From Bifidobacterium breve (GTDB lineage: Bacteria > Actinomycetota > Thermoleophilia > Solirubrobacterales > Solirubrobacteraceae), in the NCBI GenBank assembly GCA_945881845.1, contig CAMCVN010000011.1:1-62968 (forward strand): a stretch of DNA of 62,968 bases, in the 5' to 3' direction. The position numbers and the translations under genes were made by a program. The notes under the pieces were generated by a model. It was given only the letters and a program-made list of their open reading frames with translations, ran no database searches and was not told the DNA's origin. Positions 25,436 through 34,458 of this stretch are shown in pieces (position 1 is the stretch's first letter; each line of letters opens with the position of its first letter).

Positions 25436-27169
25436 ATGGCGGGGAAGAACGGCAAGGTCGTCCCGGGGGCGTATCCGCCGCCGGTTGATTCGCCGGAAGA
25501 ATTCATCAAGCGCGAGCTTGACGGCGAGGACGAGCGGATCGACGTTGGTGTAGCAATCGTCGGCGGCGGCACCGCGGGCTTGGCTTGCGCCAACCGCCTG
25601 CTCGATCTGCTTGCCGATGACCCGGAGACGCTCGAACGGCTCGGCGAAGTGCCGGTTGCCGTAATCGAGAAGGCCAAGACCTGCGGTGGCCACAACCTCT
25701 CCGGTGCTGTTATGCGCCCCGAAGCGCTGCAGAAGCTCTTCCCCGACGTTTCGCGCGAGCAGTGGCGTGAGGAGGGCTTCGCCTTTGGTGAGATCAAGAA
25801 GGAAGCCGTCTACCTGCTGCCAAACAGCAAGATGAAGCTGCGGATTCCGCCACCACCACCGCTGAAAAACCACGGCAATGAGTCGATCTCGGTTGCCGGC
25901 ATGTGCCGCTTCATGGCCGCGCAGGCCGAGGAGAAGGGCGCCTACCTGCTGACCGAAACTTCGGCCGCTCAGCTACTCGTTGAGGATGGCGCCGTGCGCG
26001 GCATTCGATCGGGCGACAAGGGCCGCGGTAAGGAAGGCGAGCCGCTCGGCAACTTTGAGCCAGGCGCCGACGTAACCGCGCAGGTAACGGTTCTCTCCGA
26101 GGGATGCTGGGGCAGCCTGACCGGCGCGGCTATCCGCGAGTTTGATCTTGGTGAAGGTCGCGAGCCGCAGGTTTGGGAGCTCGGCGTGAAAGAGGTTTGG
26201 AAGGTCACCAAGCCGCTCGATCGCGTGATCCACACCGTTGCCGGCTGGCCGCTGAAGATCTCGGCCAAGTACCACCAGATCGGTGGCTCTTGGATCTACC
26301 CGATGAAGGACGAGAAGACCGGTGACGATCTTGTTTCGATCGGTTTCGTCATCGATCTCGATTACGCCGACGCCACAACTTCGGCCCATGACCTGCTGCA
26401 GACCTTCAAGACGCACCCAATGGTCAAGAAGATCCTCGAAGGCGGCGAGCGGGTTGCCTGGGGCGCCAAGGCGCTGCCTGCTGGCGGCTACTGGGCGATG
26501 CCGAAGCTATCGATGCCCGGCGCAGTCGTCGTCGGCGACGCCGGCGGCATGGTCAACACGGCCGCTCTGAAGGGGCTCAACTACGCGATCGAAGCCGGCA
26601 TCACGGCGGCTGAGGCGATCTACGCCAATCTCGCCCGCGGCGAATCGCTCGAGAACTACGAAGATGCGATCGCCGAATCTGTCGTTGGCAAGGACCTCTA
26701 TGAGGTCCGCAACGTCCGCCAGCCGTTCGCCAAGGGCCTGATCAAGGGCGGGCCGCTGGTCAACCTAATGATCGCGACGAAAGGCCACTTCCCCGGCGGG
26801 CGCTGGTCGCTTCATCGCAACGACGCGCAGCCGGTGTTCATCGGCAAGAGCTCCGAGGGGTACGTCAAGCCGGATGGCAAGTACACCTTCGACAAGCTCT
26901 CGAGCGTCTTCATCACCGGCAACCAGACGCGTGACGACGCGCCCAACCACATCCGTGTTCAGACTCACGTGCCGCGTGAGGTCGCTGAGACCTGGAAGTG
27001 GATGTGCCCGGCCGGCGTCTACGAAATTCCCGAGGACGCACCCGAAGAGGGGCTGGTTGACGTGATCGTCAACTACACAAACTGCGTCCAATGTGGTGCT
27101 ATTACAGCCAAGGGCGGCCGCTTGACGGCGCCTGAAGGTGGCGACGGTCCGCTCTACCAGTTGACTTAA
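25436..27169 (+). CDS. ETF:quinone oxidoreductase with an incomplete iron-sulfur motif
   Basis: The 577-residue flavoprotein passes electrons from ETF to the quinone pool at the membrane. The FAD site is VAIVGGGTAGLACANRL (about residues 38-54). CGGHNLSGAVMRP, YPMKDEKTGDDLVSIGFVIDLDY and GDAGGMVNTAALKGLNYAIE are family hallmarks. The C-terminal ferredoxin-like part keeps MCPAGVY (Cys524) and NCVQC (Cys550, Cys553). In the human enzyme the series continues to a fourth cysteine, three residues on; here that position is Ile556 and the loop is about four residues shorter. The cluster may therefore have an unusual ligand or be altered. No transmembrane helix is needed, since the family is monotopic. 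The start has AAGG four bases upstream. Confidence 0.92.
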   Translation: MAGKNGKVVPGAYPPPVDSPEEFIKRELDGEDERIDVGVAIVGGGTAGLACANRLLDLLADDPETLERLGEVPVAVIEKAKTCGGHNLSGAVMRPEALQKLFPDVSREQWREEGFAFGEIKKEAVYLLPNSKMKLRIPPPPPLKNHGNESISVAGMCRFMAAQAEEKGAYLLTETSAAQLLVEDGAVRGIRSGDKGRGKEGEPLGNFEPGADVTAQVTVLSEGCWGSLTGAAIREFDLGEGREPQVWELGVKEVWKVTKPLDRVIHTVAGWPLKISAKYHQIGGSWIYPMKDEKTGDDLVSIGFVIDLDYADATTSAHDLLQTFKTHPMVKKILEGGERVAWGAKALPAGGYWAMPKLSMPGAVVVGDAGGMVNTAALKGLNYAIEAGITAAEAIYANLARGESLENYEDAIAESVVGKDLYEVRNVRQPFAKGLIKGGPLVNLMIATKGHFPGGRWSLHRNDAQPVFIGKSSEGYVKPDGKYTFDKLSSVFITGNQTRDDAPNHIRVQTHVPREVAETWKWMCPAGVYEIPEDAPEEGLVDVIVNYTNCVQCGAITAKGGRLTAPEGGDGPLYQLT

Positions 27170-27220
27170 TCTGCCGCTTGGACCGCAACCATTGGGCTAA
27201 CGCTGTGTTAATGAGGTCGT

Positions 27221-28030
27221 ATGTCGTCTCTTCGAGCAACAATCTGTGCCGCATCGATCGTCGCCCTCGGCCTCGTTGCGCCACTCTCGGCGGTCGCCGA
27301 CACGCCTACTGCGCTTGAGCGGATGTCGGTTGATCCAGCTCCCTCGGTCGCTACGACCAAGGGCAGCGCGGTAGTCAAGCTTGATGGCTGCACGCTTACC
27401 GGCAGCAACGGCCGCTCAGCCAGCTTCAGTTCGAGAATGGTTGCTGGCAGTAGCGCCGCTTCGATCGAGCTTCGCTTCGATCTCTTCACTCGGCCGATCA
27501 GCGGTGGCGAGTGGACGGCGGTCAAGGGCGTGCCAAAGTTTGGCGCTTGGGATCGGCCCAGCAGTAGCAGCGTTGTCTGGTCGAAGAGCGTCGGCGGACT
27601 GACCGCAGGCCAGAGCTACCGCGTGCTCGTAACCCACCGCTGGCTCTCAAAGAGCGGCCGCGTGATCCGGCGCAATGTGATCGCATCGCCGGCCTGCAAC
27701 CAGCTTGACACTCGCGCCGACCTCGCCGCCAGCTTCGTCGGCGCAAAGCCGCTCGCCAATGGAAACAAGCTCTACATGCTGCTCGTTCGCAATCTTGGAC
27801 GCAGCGCTTCGGCTGGCTTCAGCGTGGCGATGCGCGTCAATGGCGTTGAGCTTCCGACGGTCCGCTTCACGTCGCTCGGGGCGCGCAAGTCTCGGCTCGT
27901 CACGTTCACCGCTGCCGGCTGCGAGAGCGGCTCGAAGGTGAGGTTCGAGGCTGACTTCTCGAAAGAGCTCGCTGAGCCAAATGAGGCCAACAATGTGGCC
28001 GAGATCGCCTGTGCGGTCGTAGGCGGCTAG
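27221..28030 (+). CDS. Secreted protein with a CARDB-like domain
   Basis: A 269-residue exported protein: signal peptide of about 26 residues (SIVALGLVAPLSAVADT). A first beta-rich region carries cysteines in LDGCTLTGS and ASPACNQLD. A second domain, from about residue 165 (DTRADLAASFVGAKPL to AEPNEANNVAEIAC), has the pattern of CARDB adhesion-like domains, including the closing E.NE.NN.A motif. The function is probably at the cell surface; the ligand is unknown. The stop codon TAG contributes to the -10 of rpmE. Confidence 0.75.
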   Translation: MSSLRATICAASIVALGLVAPLSAVADTPTALERMSVDPAPSVATTKGSAVVKLDGCTLTGSNGRSASFSSRMVAGSSAASIELRFDLFTRPISGGEWTAVKGVPKFGAWDRPSSSSVVWSKSVGGLTAGQSYRVLVTHRWLSKSGRVIRRNVIASPACNQLDTRADLAASFVGAKPLANGNKLYMLLVRNLGRSASAGFSVAMRVNGVELPTVRFTSLGARKSRLVTFTAAGCESGSKVRFEADFSKELAEPNEANNVAEIACAVVGG

Positions 28031-28033
28031 ACT
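28028..28033 (+). promoter_or_regulatory. -10 element of rpmE, overlapping the upstream stop codon
   Basis: TAGACT (its TAG is the stop of the secreted protein) lies nine bases before the rpmE ATG at 28043. Confidence 0.45.
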
Positions 28034-28042
28034 TCTCCATCG

Positions 28043-28258
28043 ATGAAGACCGATCTACATCCCGAGTACGTTGAGTCGCAAGTGCGTTGCACCTGTGGCA
28101 ACGAGTTCGTGACGCGCTCAACCGAGTCTGAAATCGGCGTTGAGATCTGCTCCGAGTGCCACCCGTTCTACACCGGCCGTCAGAAGCTGGTCGATACCGG
28201 TGGCCGTGTCGAGCGCTTCCGTCGTCGCGCCGCCAAGCGCTCCGGCGTTGGCTCCTGA
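28043..28258 (+). CDS. rpmE: Ribosomal protein L31 (zinc-binding form)
   Basis: The 71-residue protein of the large ribosomal subunit begins [12 protein letters not shown]. Zinc ligands are Cys residues in VRCTCGNEF and [12 protein letters not shown], so this is the C+ type, consistent with zinc control elsewhere in the window. The basic C-terminus is RRRAAKRSG. In many actinobacteria rho precedes it; here a secreted protein does. DUF1385 and prfA follow. Confidence 0.96.
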   Translation: MKTDLHPEYVESQVRCTCGNEFVTRSTESEIGVEICSECHPFYTGRQKLVDTGGRVERFRRRAAKRSGVGS

Positions 28259-28269
28259 CCGGGGCCTCT

Positions 28270-29298
28270 GTGTCAGCCGCGCAGACCCCATCGGCTCCTG
28301 CGCTCGACGCCGAACCAGCCGAGTGGGTTGCGACTCGCGACGCACCGATCGGTGGCCAGGCTGTTCTCGAAGGCGTGATGATGCGCGGCGTCGGCGGCTG
28401 GGCGGTCGCAGTGCGCTCTCCGGCGCCGCACCAGATCGACGCTGAAGGCGACCGGATAGACGCCAACGATCCGCCGACCGGCGAGATCAAGGTCGAAAGC
28501 ACCGCCGTCAAATCTGTGCTCGGCCGCCACCGCGTGCTGCGACTGCCGATCATTCGCGGAGTTGTTGCGCTCGGCGAATCGCTTGTGATCGGCTTCCGCG
28601 CGCTCGGCATCTCAGCCAACGCGCAGCTGCCGGAAGAAGAGGAGCCGATCTCAGGTTTCATGTGGGGGCTGACGATCCTCTTCTCGCTGGCGCTCGCGGT
28701 AGGGCTCTTCTTCATCATCCCGGTGACGGCAACCAACCTGATCAAAGATCAGCTCGGCTCAGCGGTGCTGTTCTGGATCGTCGAGGGCGTTCTGCGGACG
28801 GTGATCTTCCTCGGCTACCTGATCCTGCTCTCGAAGCTGCGCGATCTGCGCCGCACCTTCGAATACCACGGCGCCGAACACAAGACGATCTCCTGTTACG
28901 AGGCGGGGCTAGAGCTGACACCCGAGAACGCCCAGCGCTTCTCAAGGCTTCATCCTCGCTGCGGCACCAGCTTCCTGCTGATCGTGATGGTCGTTTCGAT
29001 CTTCGTTTTCTCGCCGCTCGGCCTGCTGCCTTGGTGGGCGCTCATCGTCAGCCGCATCGTTGGCATTCCGCTGATCGCCGGGATCTCATTCGAGGTCATC
29101 AAGTTCGCTGGCAAACACCGCACGCACAAGGCCGTCCGTGCGCTGATCTGGCCGGGATTGAAGCTGCAGCTGCTGACCACGCGTGAGCCGAACCTCGATC
29201 AGCTCGCGGTGGCGATCGTGGCGCTGGAATCAGTCCTTGAGCACGAGACCGGCGACGAGAGCGAAGCCGATCTGGTCGGCGTCGAGATCGCCGCTTAG
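28270..29298 (+). CDS. DUF1385 family membrane protein
   Basis: The 342-residue protein of the DUF1385 family (often labelled predicted metal-dependent enzyme) starts at GTG eleven bases after rpmE. The family signature GGQAVLEGVMMRG comes near residue 30. Two to four membrane spans follow (SGFMWGLTILFSLALAVG, VLRTVIFLGYLILL, SFLLIVMVVSIFVFSPLGLL), then YHGAEHKTISCYEAG and HPRCGTSFL with His, Glu and Cys residues able to bind metal. The function is unknown; the gene is conserved beside rpmE and prfA in actinobacteria and Firmicutes. The open frame extends upstream across rpmE, but that part is shadow. Confidence 0.88.
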   Translation: MSAAQTPSAPALDAEPAEWVATRDAPIGGQAVLEGVMMRGVGGWAVAVRSPAPHQIDAEGDRIDANDPPTGEIKVESTAVKSVLGRHRVLRLPIIRGVVALGESLVIGFRALGISANAQLPEEEEPISGFMWGLTILFSLALAVGLFFIIPVTATNLIKDQLGSAVLFWIVEGVLRTVIFLGYLILLSKLRDLRRTFEYHGAEHKTISCYEAGLELTPENAQRFSRLHPRCGTSFLLIVMVVSIFVFSPLGLLPWWALIVSRIVGIPLIAGISFEVIKFAGKHRTHKAVRALIWPGLKLQLLTTREPNLDQLAVAIVALESVLEHETGDESEADLVGVEIAA

Positions 29299-29342
29299 CG
29301 CACCCGATCGGCTAGCCAATCTCTTGCCGCGCCGGTCGCGGC

Positions 29343-29348
29343 TAGCCT
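29343..29348 (+). promoter_or_regulatory. -10 element of prfA
   Basis: TAGCCT lies eleven bases before the ATG at 29360, slightly longer than the leaderless spacing, giving a leader of about five bases. Confidence 0.35.
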
Positions 29349-29359
29349 AAGCGGAGCCG

Positions 29360-30412
29360 ATGATTGAGTCACTAGTAACCCAGATCGAAGCGCGCTTCGC
29401 CGAGCTCTCACGCGAGATCACAGATCCCGTGGTGATCGCCGACCGCGAGCGCTACGCCCAGACCGGGCGCGAATACAGCCGCCTTGAGCAGCCAGCCAAG
29501 TTGGCAGAAGCGTGGCGACGCGCAACCGATGACGTGGCCGGCGCGCAGGAGCTGATCGCCGAAGGCGGCGATGACGCCGAAGCGCACGAGATGTTGAGCC
29601 AGGCTCGCGGGCAGATCGAGACGATCGAGGAAGAGCTGCGCCTAGCGATGGTCGAAACCGACCCCAACGACGACAAGAACGTGATCATCGAAATCCAAGG
29701 CGGCGCCGGTGGCGACGAGGCTGGGCTGTGGGCCGGCGACTGTTACCGGATGCTGACCCGCTACGCCGAACGGCTCGGCTTCACAATTGAGCCGCTCGAA
29801 CTGAGCGAGGGCAAGTACACCTTTGCGGTCAAGGGCGCCGGTGCCTATTCGATCTTTAAATTCGAAGGCGGCACGCACCGCGTTCAGCGCGTTCCGGAGA
29901 CAGAATCACAGGGGCGAATTCACACCAGTACCGCAACCGTCGCCGTACTGCCGGAAGCCGAGGAGGTCGACATCAAGATCGACCAGAACGACCTTCAGGT
30001 TGACGTCTACCGCTCGTCAGGGCCAGGCGGCCAGTCGGTCAACACAACCGACTCTGCGGTTCGGATCACGCACAAGCCGACCGGCGTTGTCGTTTCGATG
30101 CAGGACGAGAAGAGTCAGCTCCAGAACCGTGAAAAGGCGCTGCGCGTGCTGCGGGCGCGGCTTTACGAACGGGCAATGGAGGAGCAGAACGCTGAGATCG
30201 CCGCCGACCGCCGTTCGCAGGTTGGCAGCGGCGAGCGGTCGGAGAAAATTCGCACCTACAACTTCCCTGACCGCCGCGTCACCGACCACCGCGTCAAGGT
30301 CACCGTTCACGACCTCGACGCCGTGCTCGAAGGGCAGCTCGACGAGCTTACGGCCGGGCTGCAAGCCGATGAGAAGAGCCGCCTGCTCGAAGCGCAGGCC
30401 ACGAAGTCTTAA
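29360..30412 (+). CDS. prfA: Peptide chain release factor 1
   Basis: The 350-residue RF1 terminates translation at UAA and UAG. The peptidyl-hydrolysis motif GGQ is at residues 223-225 (SSGPGGQSVNTTDSAV), and the stop-recognition tripeptide is PET in RVPETESQGRIHTS (the P-x-T form specific to RF1). The stop overlaps prmC as TAATG, so the factor and its methylating enzyme are co-translated. Confidence 0.96.
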   Translation: MIESLVTQIEARFAELSREITDPVVIADRERYAQTGREYSRLEQPAKLAEAWRRATDDVAGAQELIAEGGDDAEAHEMLSQARGQIETIEEELRLAMVETDPNDDKNVIIEIQGGAGGDEAGLWAGDCYRMLTRYAERLGFTIEPLELSEGKYTFAVKGAGAYSIFKFEGGTHRVQRVPETESQGRIHTSTATVAVLPEAEEVDIKIDQNDLQVDVYRSSGPGGQSVNTTDSAVRITHKPTGVVVSMQDEKSQLQNREKALRVLRARLYERAMEEQNAEIAADRRSQVGSGERSEKIRTYNFPDRRVTDHRVKVTVHDLDAVLEGQLDELTAGLQADEKSRLLEAQATKS

Positions 30413-31242
30413 TGCGCGGCGTCAGCGTCCGTGACGCGCTCGACGGCGCCCGCACGGCGATCGGCGCCTCCGGCAGCGAGTCTGCCGCGCTTGACGCCGA
30501 GCTGCTGCTGGCGTTCGCTCTCGGCGTTGACCGCGCAGCACTAATTACCGATCCCCGGCGCGAGATCACCGGCCCGCCGGTGCGCGTATTTCAAGATCTT
30601 GTCCGCCGCCGCTCGGTCGGCCACGAGCCGGTCGCCTACCTCGTCGCCAGCAAAGGTTTTCGCTCGATCGATCTGCAAGTCGACAGCCGCGTGCTGGTGC
30701 CGCGGCCCGAGACTGAGCTGCTGGTCGAGATTGGGTTGGAGCTCCCGGTCGGCGCGCGCGTGCTTGATGTTGGGACCGGCAGCGGCGCCGTCGCGCTGGC
30801 TCTGAAGCAGGAGCGCCCCGACCTGTCCGTGACGGGCAGCGACATCAGCGCCGACGCGCTCGATCTCGCGCGCGTCAACGCTGCGCAGCTCGGCTTGGAG
30901 GTCGAGTTCGTCGAGGCCGACCTGCTCGAAGGGCTCAGCAGCGAATGGGACGCGATCCTTTCCAACCCGCCCTACATCGCTGAGAGCGAACGCGCCAGCC
31001 TTCCGCCCGATGTCATCGGTCACGAGCCCGAGCTGGCGCTGATCGCTGGCGCCGACGGGCTTGACGTAATCCGCCCCCTGATTGCGGCCGCGGCGCAGAG
31101 CGAGGCGCGGCTTCTCGCAATCGAGCTTGGCGCCGGGCAGGCCGGCGCTGTCGCTGAACTCGTCGCCGCCGCCGGCTTCACGGAGGTCGCGGCCCACCGT
31201 GACCTTGCCGGGATCGAACGCGTCGTCGTGGGGGAGCGTTGA
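30412..31242 (+). CDS. prmC: Release factor glutamine methyltransferase
   Basis: The 276-residue PrmC (HemK) methylates the Gln of the release factor GGQ motif. It has the N-terminal helical domain, then VLVPRPETELLVE, the SAM site VLDVGTGSGAVALAL, and the substrate motif NPPY at residues 185-188. The catalytic logic fits prfA next door and prfB at 60373. The end overlaps the sua5 start by four bases. Confidence 0.95.
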   Translation: MRGVSVRDALDGARTAIGASGSESAALDAELLLAFALGVDRAALITDPRREITGPPVRVFQDLVRRRSVGHEPVAYLVASKGFRSIDLQVDSRVLVPRPETELLVEIGLELPVGARVLDVGTGSGAVALALKQERPDLSVTGSDISADALDLARVNAAQLGLEVEFVEADLLEGLSSEWDAILSNPPYIAESERASLPPDVIGHEPELALIAGADGLDVIRPLIAAAAQSEARLLAIELGAGQAGAVAELVAAAGFTEVAAHRDLAGIERVVVGER

Positions 31243-31865
31243 GCGCGCCGCCCGTAACAGACGAGCAGGTTGAGCTCTTCTCGCGCTGCATCGCGGTCGG
31301 CGGCGTCGCCGTCTTCCCCTCGGACACGGTTTACGGATTGGCCTGCGACCCGTCGCTGCGCGATGCAGTAACGAGGCTCTACGCGCTCAAGCGCCGAGCG
31401 CTGGAATCGCCCTCAGCGGTGATGTTCTTCTCGCTCGACTTGGCGCTCGAAGCGCTTACCGAGCTTGGCCCAGAGACGCGCGCGGCGCTGGAGCGGCTCC
31501 TGCCCGGACCGTTGACGGTGCTGCTCAGCAACCCTGCTGGCCGCTTCCCGCTGGCCTGCGGCGATCAGCCGGCCACGTTGGGGCTGCGCGTTCCCGCGCT
31601 CAGCCCGCAGCTAGCTGCGCTCGGCGAGCTGCGCTGGCCGATCCTGCAGAGCAGCGCCAACTCGGCCGGCGAACCGGCGCCAAGCTCGATCGAGCAGCTC
31701 GAGCCGGAGATCCGCGCTGAGGTTGATCTCGTGCTCGACGGTGGACCGCTCGGAGCACTCTCGTCGAGCATCATTGACCTGCGCGAATACGAGTCCGATG
31801 GCCGCTGGGAGCTGCTGCGCGAAGGCCCGCTCGGGCGCGATCAGATCGAAAGATTGCTGAGCTGA
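31239..31865 (+). CDS. Threonylcarbamoyl-AMP synthase (Sua5/YrdC family)
   Basis: The 208-residue YrdC-like enzyme makes threonylcarbamoyl-AMP from threonine, bicarbonate and ATP for the t6A37 modification of ANN-decoding tRNAs. Signatures are FPSDTVYGLACDP, LYALKRRALESPSAV, LLPGPLTVLL and LGLRVPAL. It lacks the extra C-terminal domain of true Sua5. The likely start is TTG at 31239 with TTGA overlap and GGGGGAG upstream. Confidence 0.92.
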   Translation: MSAPPVTDEQVELFSRCIAVGGVAVFPSDTVYGLACDPSLRDAVTRLYALKRRALESPSAVMFFSLDLALEALTELGPETRAALERLLPGPLTVLLSNPAGRFPLACGDQPATLGLRVPALSPQLAALGELRWPILQSSANSAGEPAPSSIEQLEPEIRAEVDLVLDGGPLGALSSSIIDLREYESDGRWELLREGPLGRDQIERLLS

Positions 31866-31901
31866 ATCGCGATCGGGCGCGCGGCCGCCTAGCTGGGCTA
31901 T

Positions 31902-31907
31902 TAGAAT
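31902..31907 (+). promoter_or_regulatory. -10 element of glyA
   Basis: TAGAAT lies nine bases before the ATG at 31917. The gap after sua5 is only 51 bases, too short for a glycine riboswitch. Confidence 0.45.
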
Positions 31908-31916
31908 CGCCAGACC

Positions 31917-33206
31917 ATGGCCCAATTCGCTCCGGATTTTCTCAACCGTCCACTGACCGAAGTCGATCCTCAGATCGCCGCCGTCCTTGCTCAGGAGGTC
32001 GGCCGCCAGCAGCAGACGCTGGAGATGATCGCCTCCGAGAACTTTGTTCCCGAGGCCGTCCTCGAGTGCCAAGGCAGCGTGCTCACGAACAAGTACGCCG
32101 AGGGGTATCCAGGCAAGCGCTACTACGGCGGCTGCGAGTTCGTCGACGTTGCCGAGCAGCTCGCGATCGATCGTGCGAAGCAGCTCTTTGGCGCTGATCA
32201 CGCAAATGTTCAGCCTCACTCCGGCGCCTCTGCCAACTCCGCCGTTTACCACGCGCTGCTTCAGCCGGGCGACACGCTGATGGGGCTTTCGCTCGCCCAC
32301 GGCGGCCATCTCAGTCACGGAATGAAGATCAACATGTCCGGGCGCCTCTACGACATCGCCGCCTACGAGGTCAGCCCTGACGATTATCTGATCGACATGG
32401 ATGCAGTTGCCGAGCTGGCCCACGAACGCAAACCGAAGATGATCATCGCCGGCTGGTCGGCCTATCCGCGCTATCTCGACTTTGAGCGGTTCCGCGAGAT
32501 CGCCGATCAGGTCGGAGCGTTGCTGCTCGTAGATATGGCGCACTTCGCCGGGCTCGTCGCCGGCGGCGTCCACCCAAGCCCTGTTCCTTATGCCGACGTC
32601 ATAACTACGACGATCCACAAGACGCTCGGCGGTTCGCGTGGCGGCATTATCCTCTGCCGCGAAGAACACGCCAAAGCGATCGACTCCGGCGTCTTCCCCG
32701 GCCAGCAGGGCGGCCCACTGATGCACATCATCGCCGGCAAGGCGGTTGCGCTCGGGATCGCTCAGACGGAGGAGTTCCGCGAGCGCCAGGTTCGCACCGT
32801 TGAGGGCGCGCGCGCCGTAGCAGCGGCAATTCTCGAGTCGGCCGCGGCGCAGGAAGGGGTAGCGGTCCTGACCGGAGGCACCGACGTGCACCTTGTGCTC
32901 GTTGACCTGCGCGACTCTCAGATCGACGGCCAGCAGGCCGAGGATCGCCTGGATGAGATCGGCATCACCGTCAACCGCAACGCCGTGCCGTTCGATCCGC
33001 GCCCACCGATGGTTACCAGCGGCCTAAGGATCGGCGCCAGCGCGCTCGCGACGCGCGGCCTTCAGATCGATGACTTCAGCGAGATCGGCCAGATCATTGC
33101 GATCGCCTTGACCGATGAATTCGAAAGCCGTCGGCCTGAGCTGGCCGAGCGCGTGACAGCGCTCGCCGACCGCTACCCGCTCTACGCGCACCTAACTCCT
33201 GCTTGA
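31917..33206 (+). CDS. glyA: Serine hydroxymethyltransferase
   Basis: The 429-residue PLP enzyme interconverts serine and glycine with tetrahydrofolate, the main one-carbon source for the SAM methyl cycle that the window's methyltransferases and SAH hydrolase serve. Signatures are [60 protein letters not shown] and the PLP lysine Lys235 in [14 protein letters not shown]. The active-site loop has Ile before the His, where E. coli has Thr; hydrophobic residues there are usual in actinobacteria. Confidence 0.96.
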   Translation: MAQFAPDFLNRPLTEVDPQIAAVLAQEVGRQQQTLEMIASENFVPEAVLECQGSVLTNKYAEGYPGKRYYGGCEFVDVAEQLAIDRAKQLFGADHANVQPHSGASANSAVYHALLQPGDTLMGLSLAHGGHLSHGMKINMSGRLYDIAAYEVSPDDYLIDMDAVAELAHERKPKMIIAGWSAYPRYLDFERFREIADQVGALLLVDMAHFAGLVAGGVHPSPVPYADVITTTIHKTLGGSRGGIILCREEHAKAIDSGVFPGQQGGPLMHIIAGKAVALGIAQTEEFRERQVRTVEGARAVAAAILESAAAQEGVAVLTGGTDVHLVLVDLRDSQIDGQQAEDRLDEIGITVNRNAVPFDPRPPMVTSGLRIGASALATRGLQIDDFSEIGQIIAIALTDEFESRRPELAERVTALADRYPLYAHLTPA

Positions 33207-33237
33207 AGCGGATAGGCCGCCGCGCCGCAGCGCGCTT

Positions 33238-33243
33238 TAGGCT
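33238..33243 (+). promoter_or_regulatory. -10 element of the WecA-type transferase gene
   Basis: TAGGCT lies nine bases before the ATG at 33253. Confidence 0.4.
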
Positions 33244-33252
33244 TGGCCCTAG

Positions 33253-34458
33253 ATGACCGAACGCGACGCGATCCTGGCCTTCGTCGTTGCCTTCGTCGTC
33301 GCCGTCGCGCTGACACCGCTGACTGCGCGGCTGGGGCGCCGCGTCGGCGCCGTCGATCAGCCGCGCGAGCGCGGCCTCTCGGAGCACCCGACGCCTCTGC
33401 TGGGTGGCCTTGCGATCCTCGCTGCGGTGCTGGTCGCGAGCCTGCTGTTCCTTGAACCAGGGGTAGCTGACGACGAGAAGATCAGGGGCGTCTTGGCCGG
33501 CGCGATCATCGTCACGCTGGTCGGCGCGCTCGACGACCGCTTTGATCTGCCAGCGCCAGTCAAGTTCATCGGTCAAATCATCGCCGCGACGATTCCGGTC
33601 GCTGCCGGAGTAGAGGTAACAAACATCACGCTGCCATTTATCGGTGCTGTCGACCTCGGTTCGGCCGGGGCGCCACTGACGGTGCTGGGCATCGTCTTCG
33701 TGATCAACGTCGTCAACTTCTCCGACGGCGTTGATGGCCTCGCCGCCGGCGTCTGCGCGATCAGCGCCGTTGCCTTCTCGATCATCGCCTTCGATCTCGG
33801 CCGCGGATCGGCGGCCGTCTTGGCAGCGATAATCGCCGGCGCGGCGGCAGGCTTCCTTGTCTTCAACTTCCACCCGGCGAAGGTCTTCATGGGCGACGCC
33901 GGTTCGAACCTGCTCGGGTTGCTGCTGGCCTGCGTCGCGGTCGAGGGCGCAGTCAAGACGCAGGTCGTGCTGGCTCTCGTATTCCCGCTGCTGGTCTTGG
34001 CCGTCCCTTTCCTTGACACGACCTTCGTGGTGCTCAAGCGGCTCAAGTACGGCCGCCCGGTTTACGTAGCCGATCAGAGCCACTTCCACCATCGGATGAA
34101 TCGGATCGGCTTCAGCCAGCGCAAGACCGTTCTCTACCTTTACGCTTGGACGCTGCTGGTGGCCGGTTTCGCCGTCGCGCTGCGTTTCGTTCCCTACTCC
34201 GATGGGGCGGGGCATCTCAACCTTGGTTGGTCTCTGGTCTTGGTAGCGGTCGGGCTGGTAGTGCTAGCGGCAAGCGTCTACCTCGTCTACGTGCTCGAGA
34301 TCCTCAAGTTCCGCAGGCTGCGCGAGCGACGGCTACGGCGCGCCGACCCTCAGCTCTCGCAAGAAGAGTTGGCGCGCGACGTCGTGACGAAGCTCGAGAC
34401 AGGCCAGTTTGATGCCGTCAACGTCGAGGATCCAGCCGCGACTCAGGCCGACCCGTAA
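33253..34458 (+). CDS. Polyprenyl-phosphate HexNAc-1-phosphate transferase (WecA/TagO/MraY superfamily)
   Basis: The 401-residue multispanning enzyme transfers a sugar-1-phosphate from UDP-sugar to undecaprenyl/decaprenyl phosphate, starting a cell-wall glycan. The motifs LVGALDDRFDLPAPVKF, VVNFSDGVDGLAAG, FNFHPAKVFMGDAGS and SHFHHRMNRIG (the WecA HIHH-type loop) separate it from MraY proper. In mycobacteria the gene at this place (rfe/wecA) starts the arabinogalactan linker. A C-terminal soluble tail of about 60 residues is Arg/Glu-rich. It overlaps the convergent TetR gene by 16 bases. Confidence 0.92.
   Translation: MTERDAILAFVVAFVVAVALTPLTARLGRRVGAVDQPRERGLSEHPTPLLGGLAILAAVLVASLLFLEPGVADDEKIRGVLAGAIIVTLVGALDDRFDLPAPVKFIGQIIAATIPVAAGVEVTNITLPFIGAVDLGSAGAPLTVLGIVFVINVVNFSDGVDGLAAGVCAISAVAFSIIAFDLGRGSAAVLAAIIAGAAAGFLVFNFHPAKVFMGDAGSNLLGLLLACVAVEGAVKTQVVLALVFPLLVLAVPFLDTTFVVLKRLKYGRPVYVADQSHFHHRMNRIGFSQRKTVLYLYAWTLLVAGFAVALRFVPYSDGAGHLNLGWSLVLVAVGLVVLAASVYLVYVLEILKFRRLRERRLRRADPQLSQEELARDVVTKLETGQFDAVNVEDPAATQADP

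Noticed and set aside
31866-31916. Glycine riboswitch before glyA
   Set aside because: The gap is only 51 bases and contains a -10 nine bases before the start, leaving no room for a structured leader.
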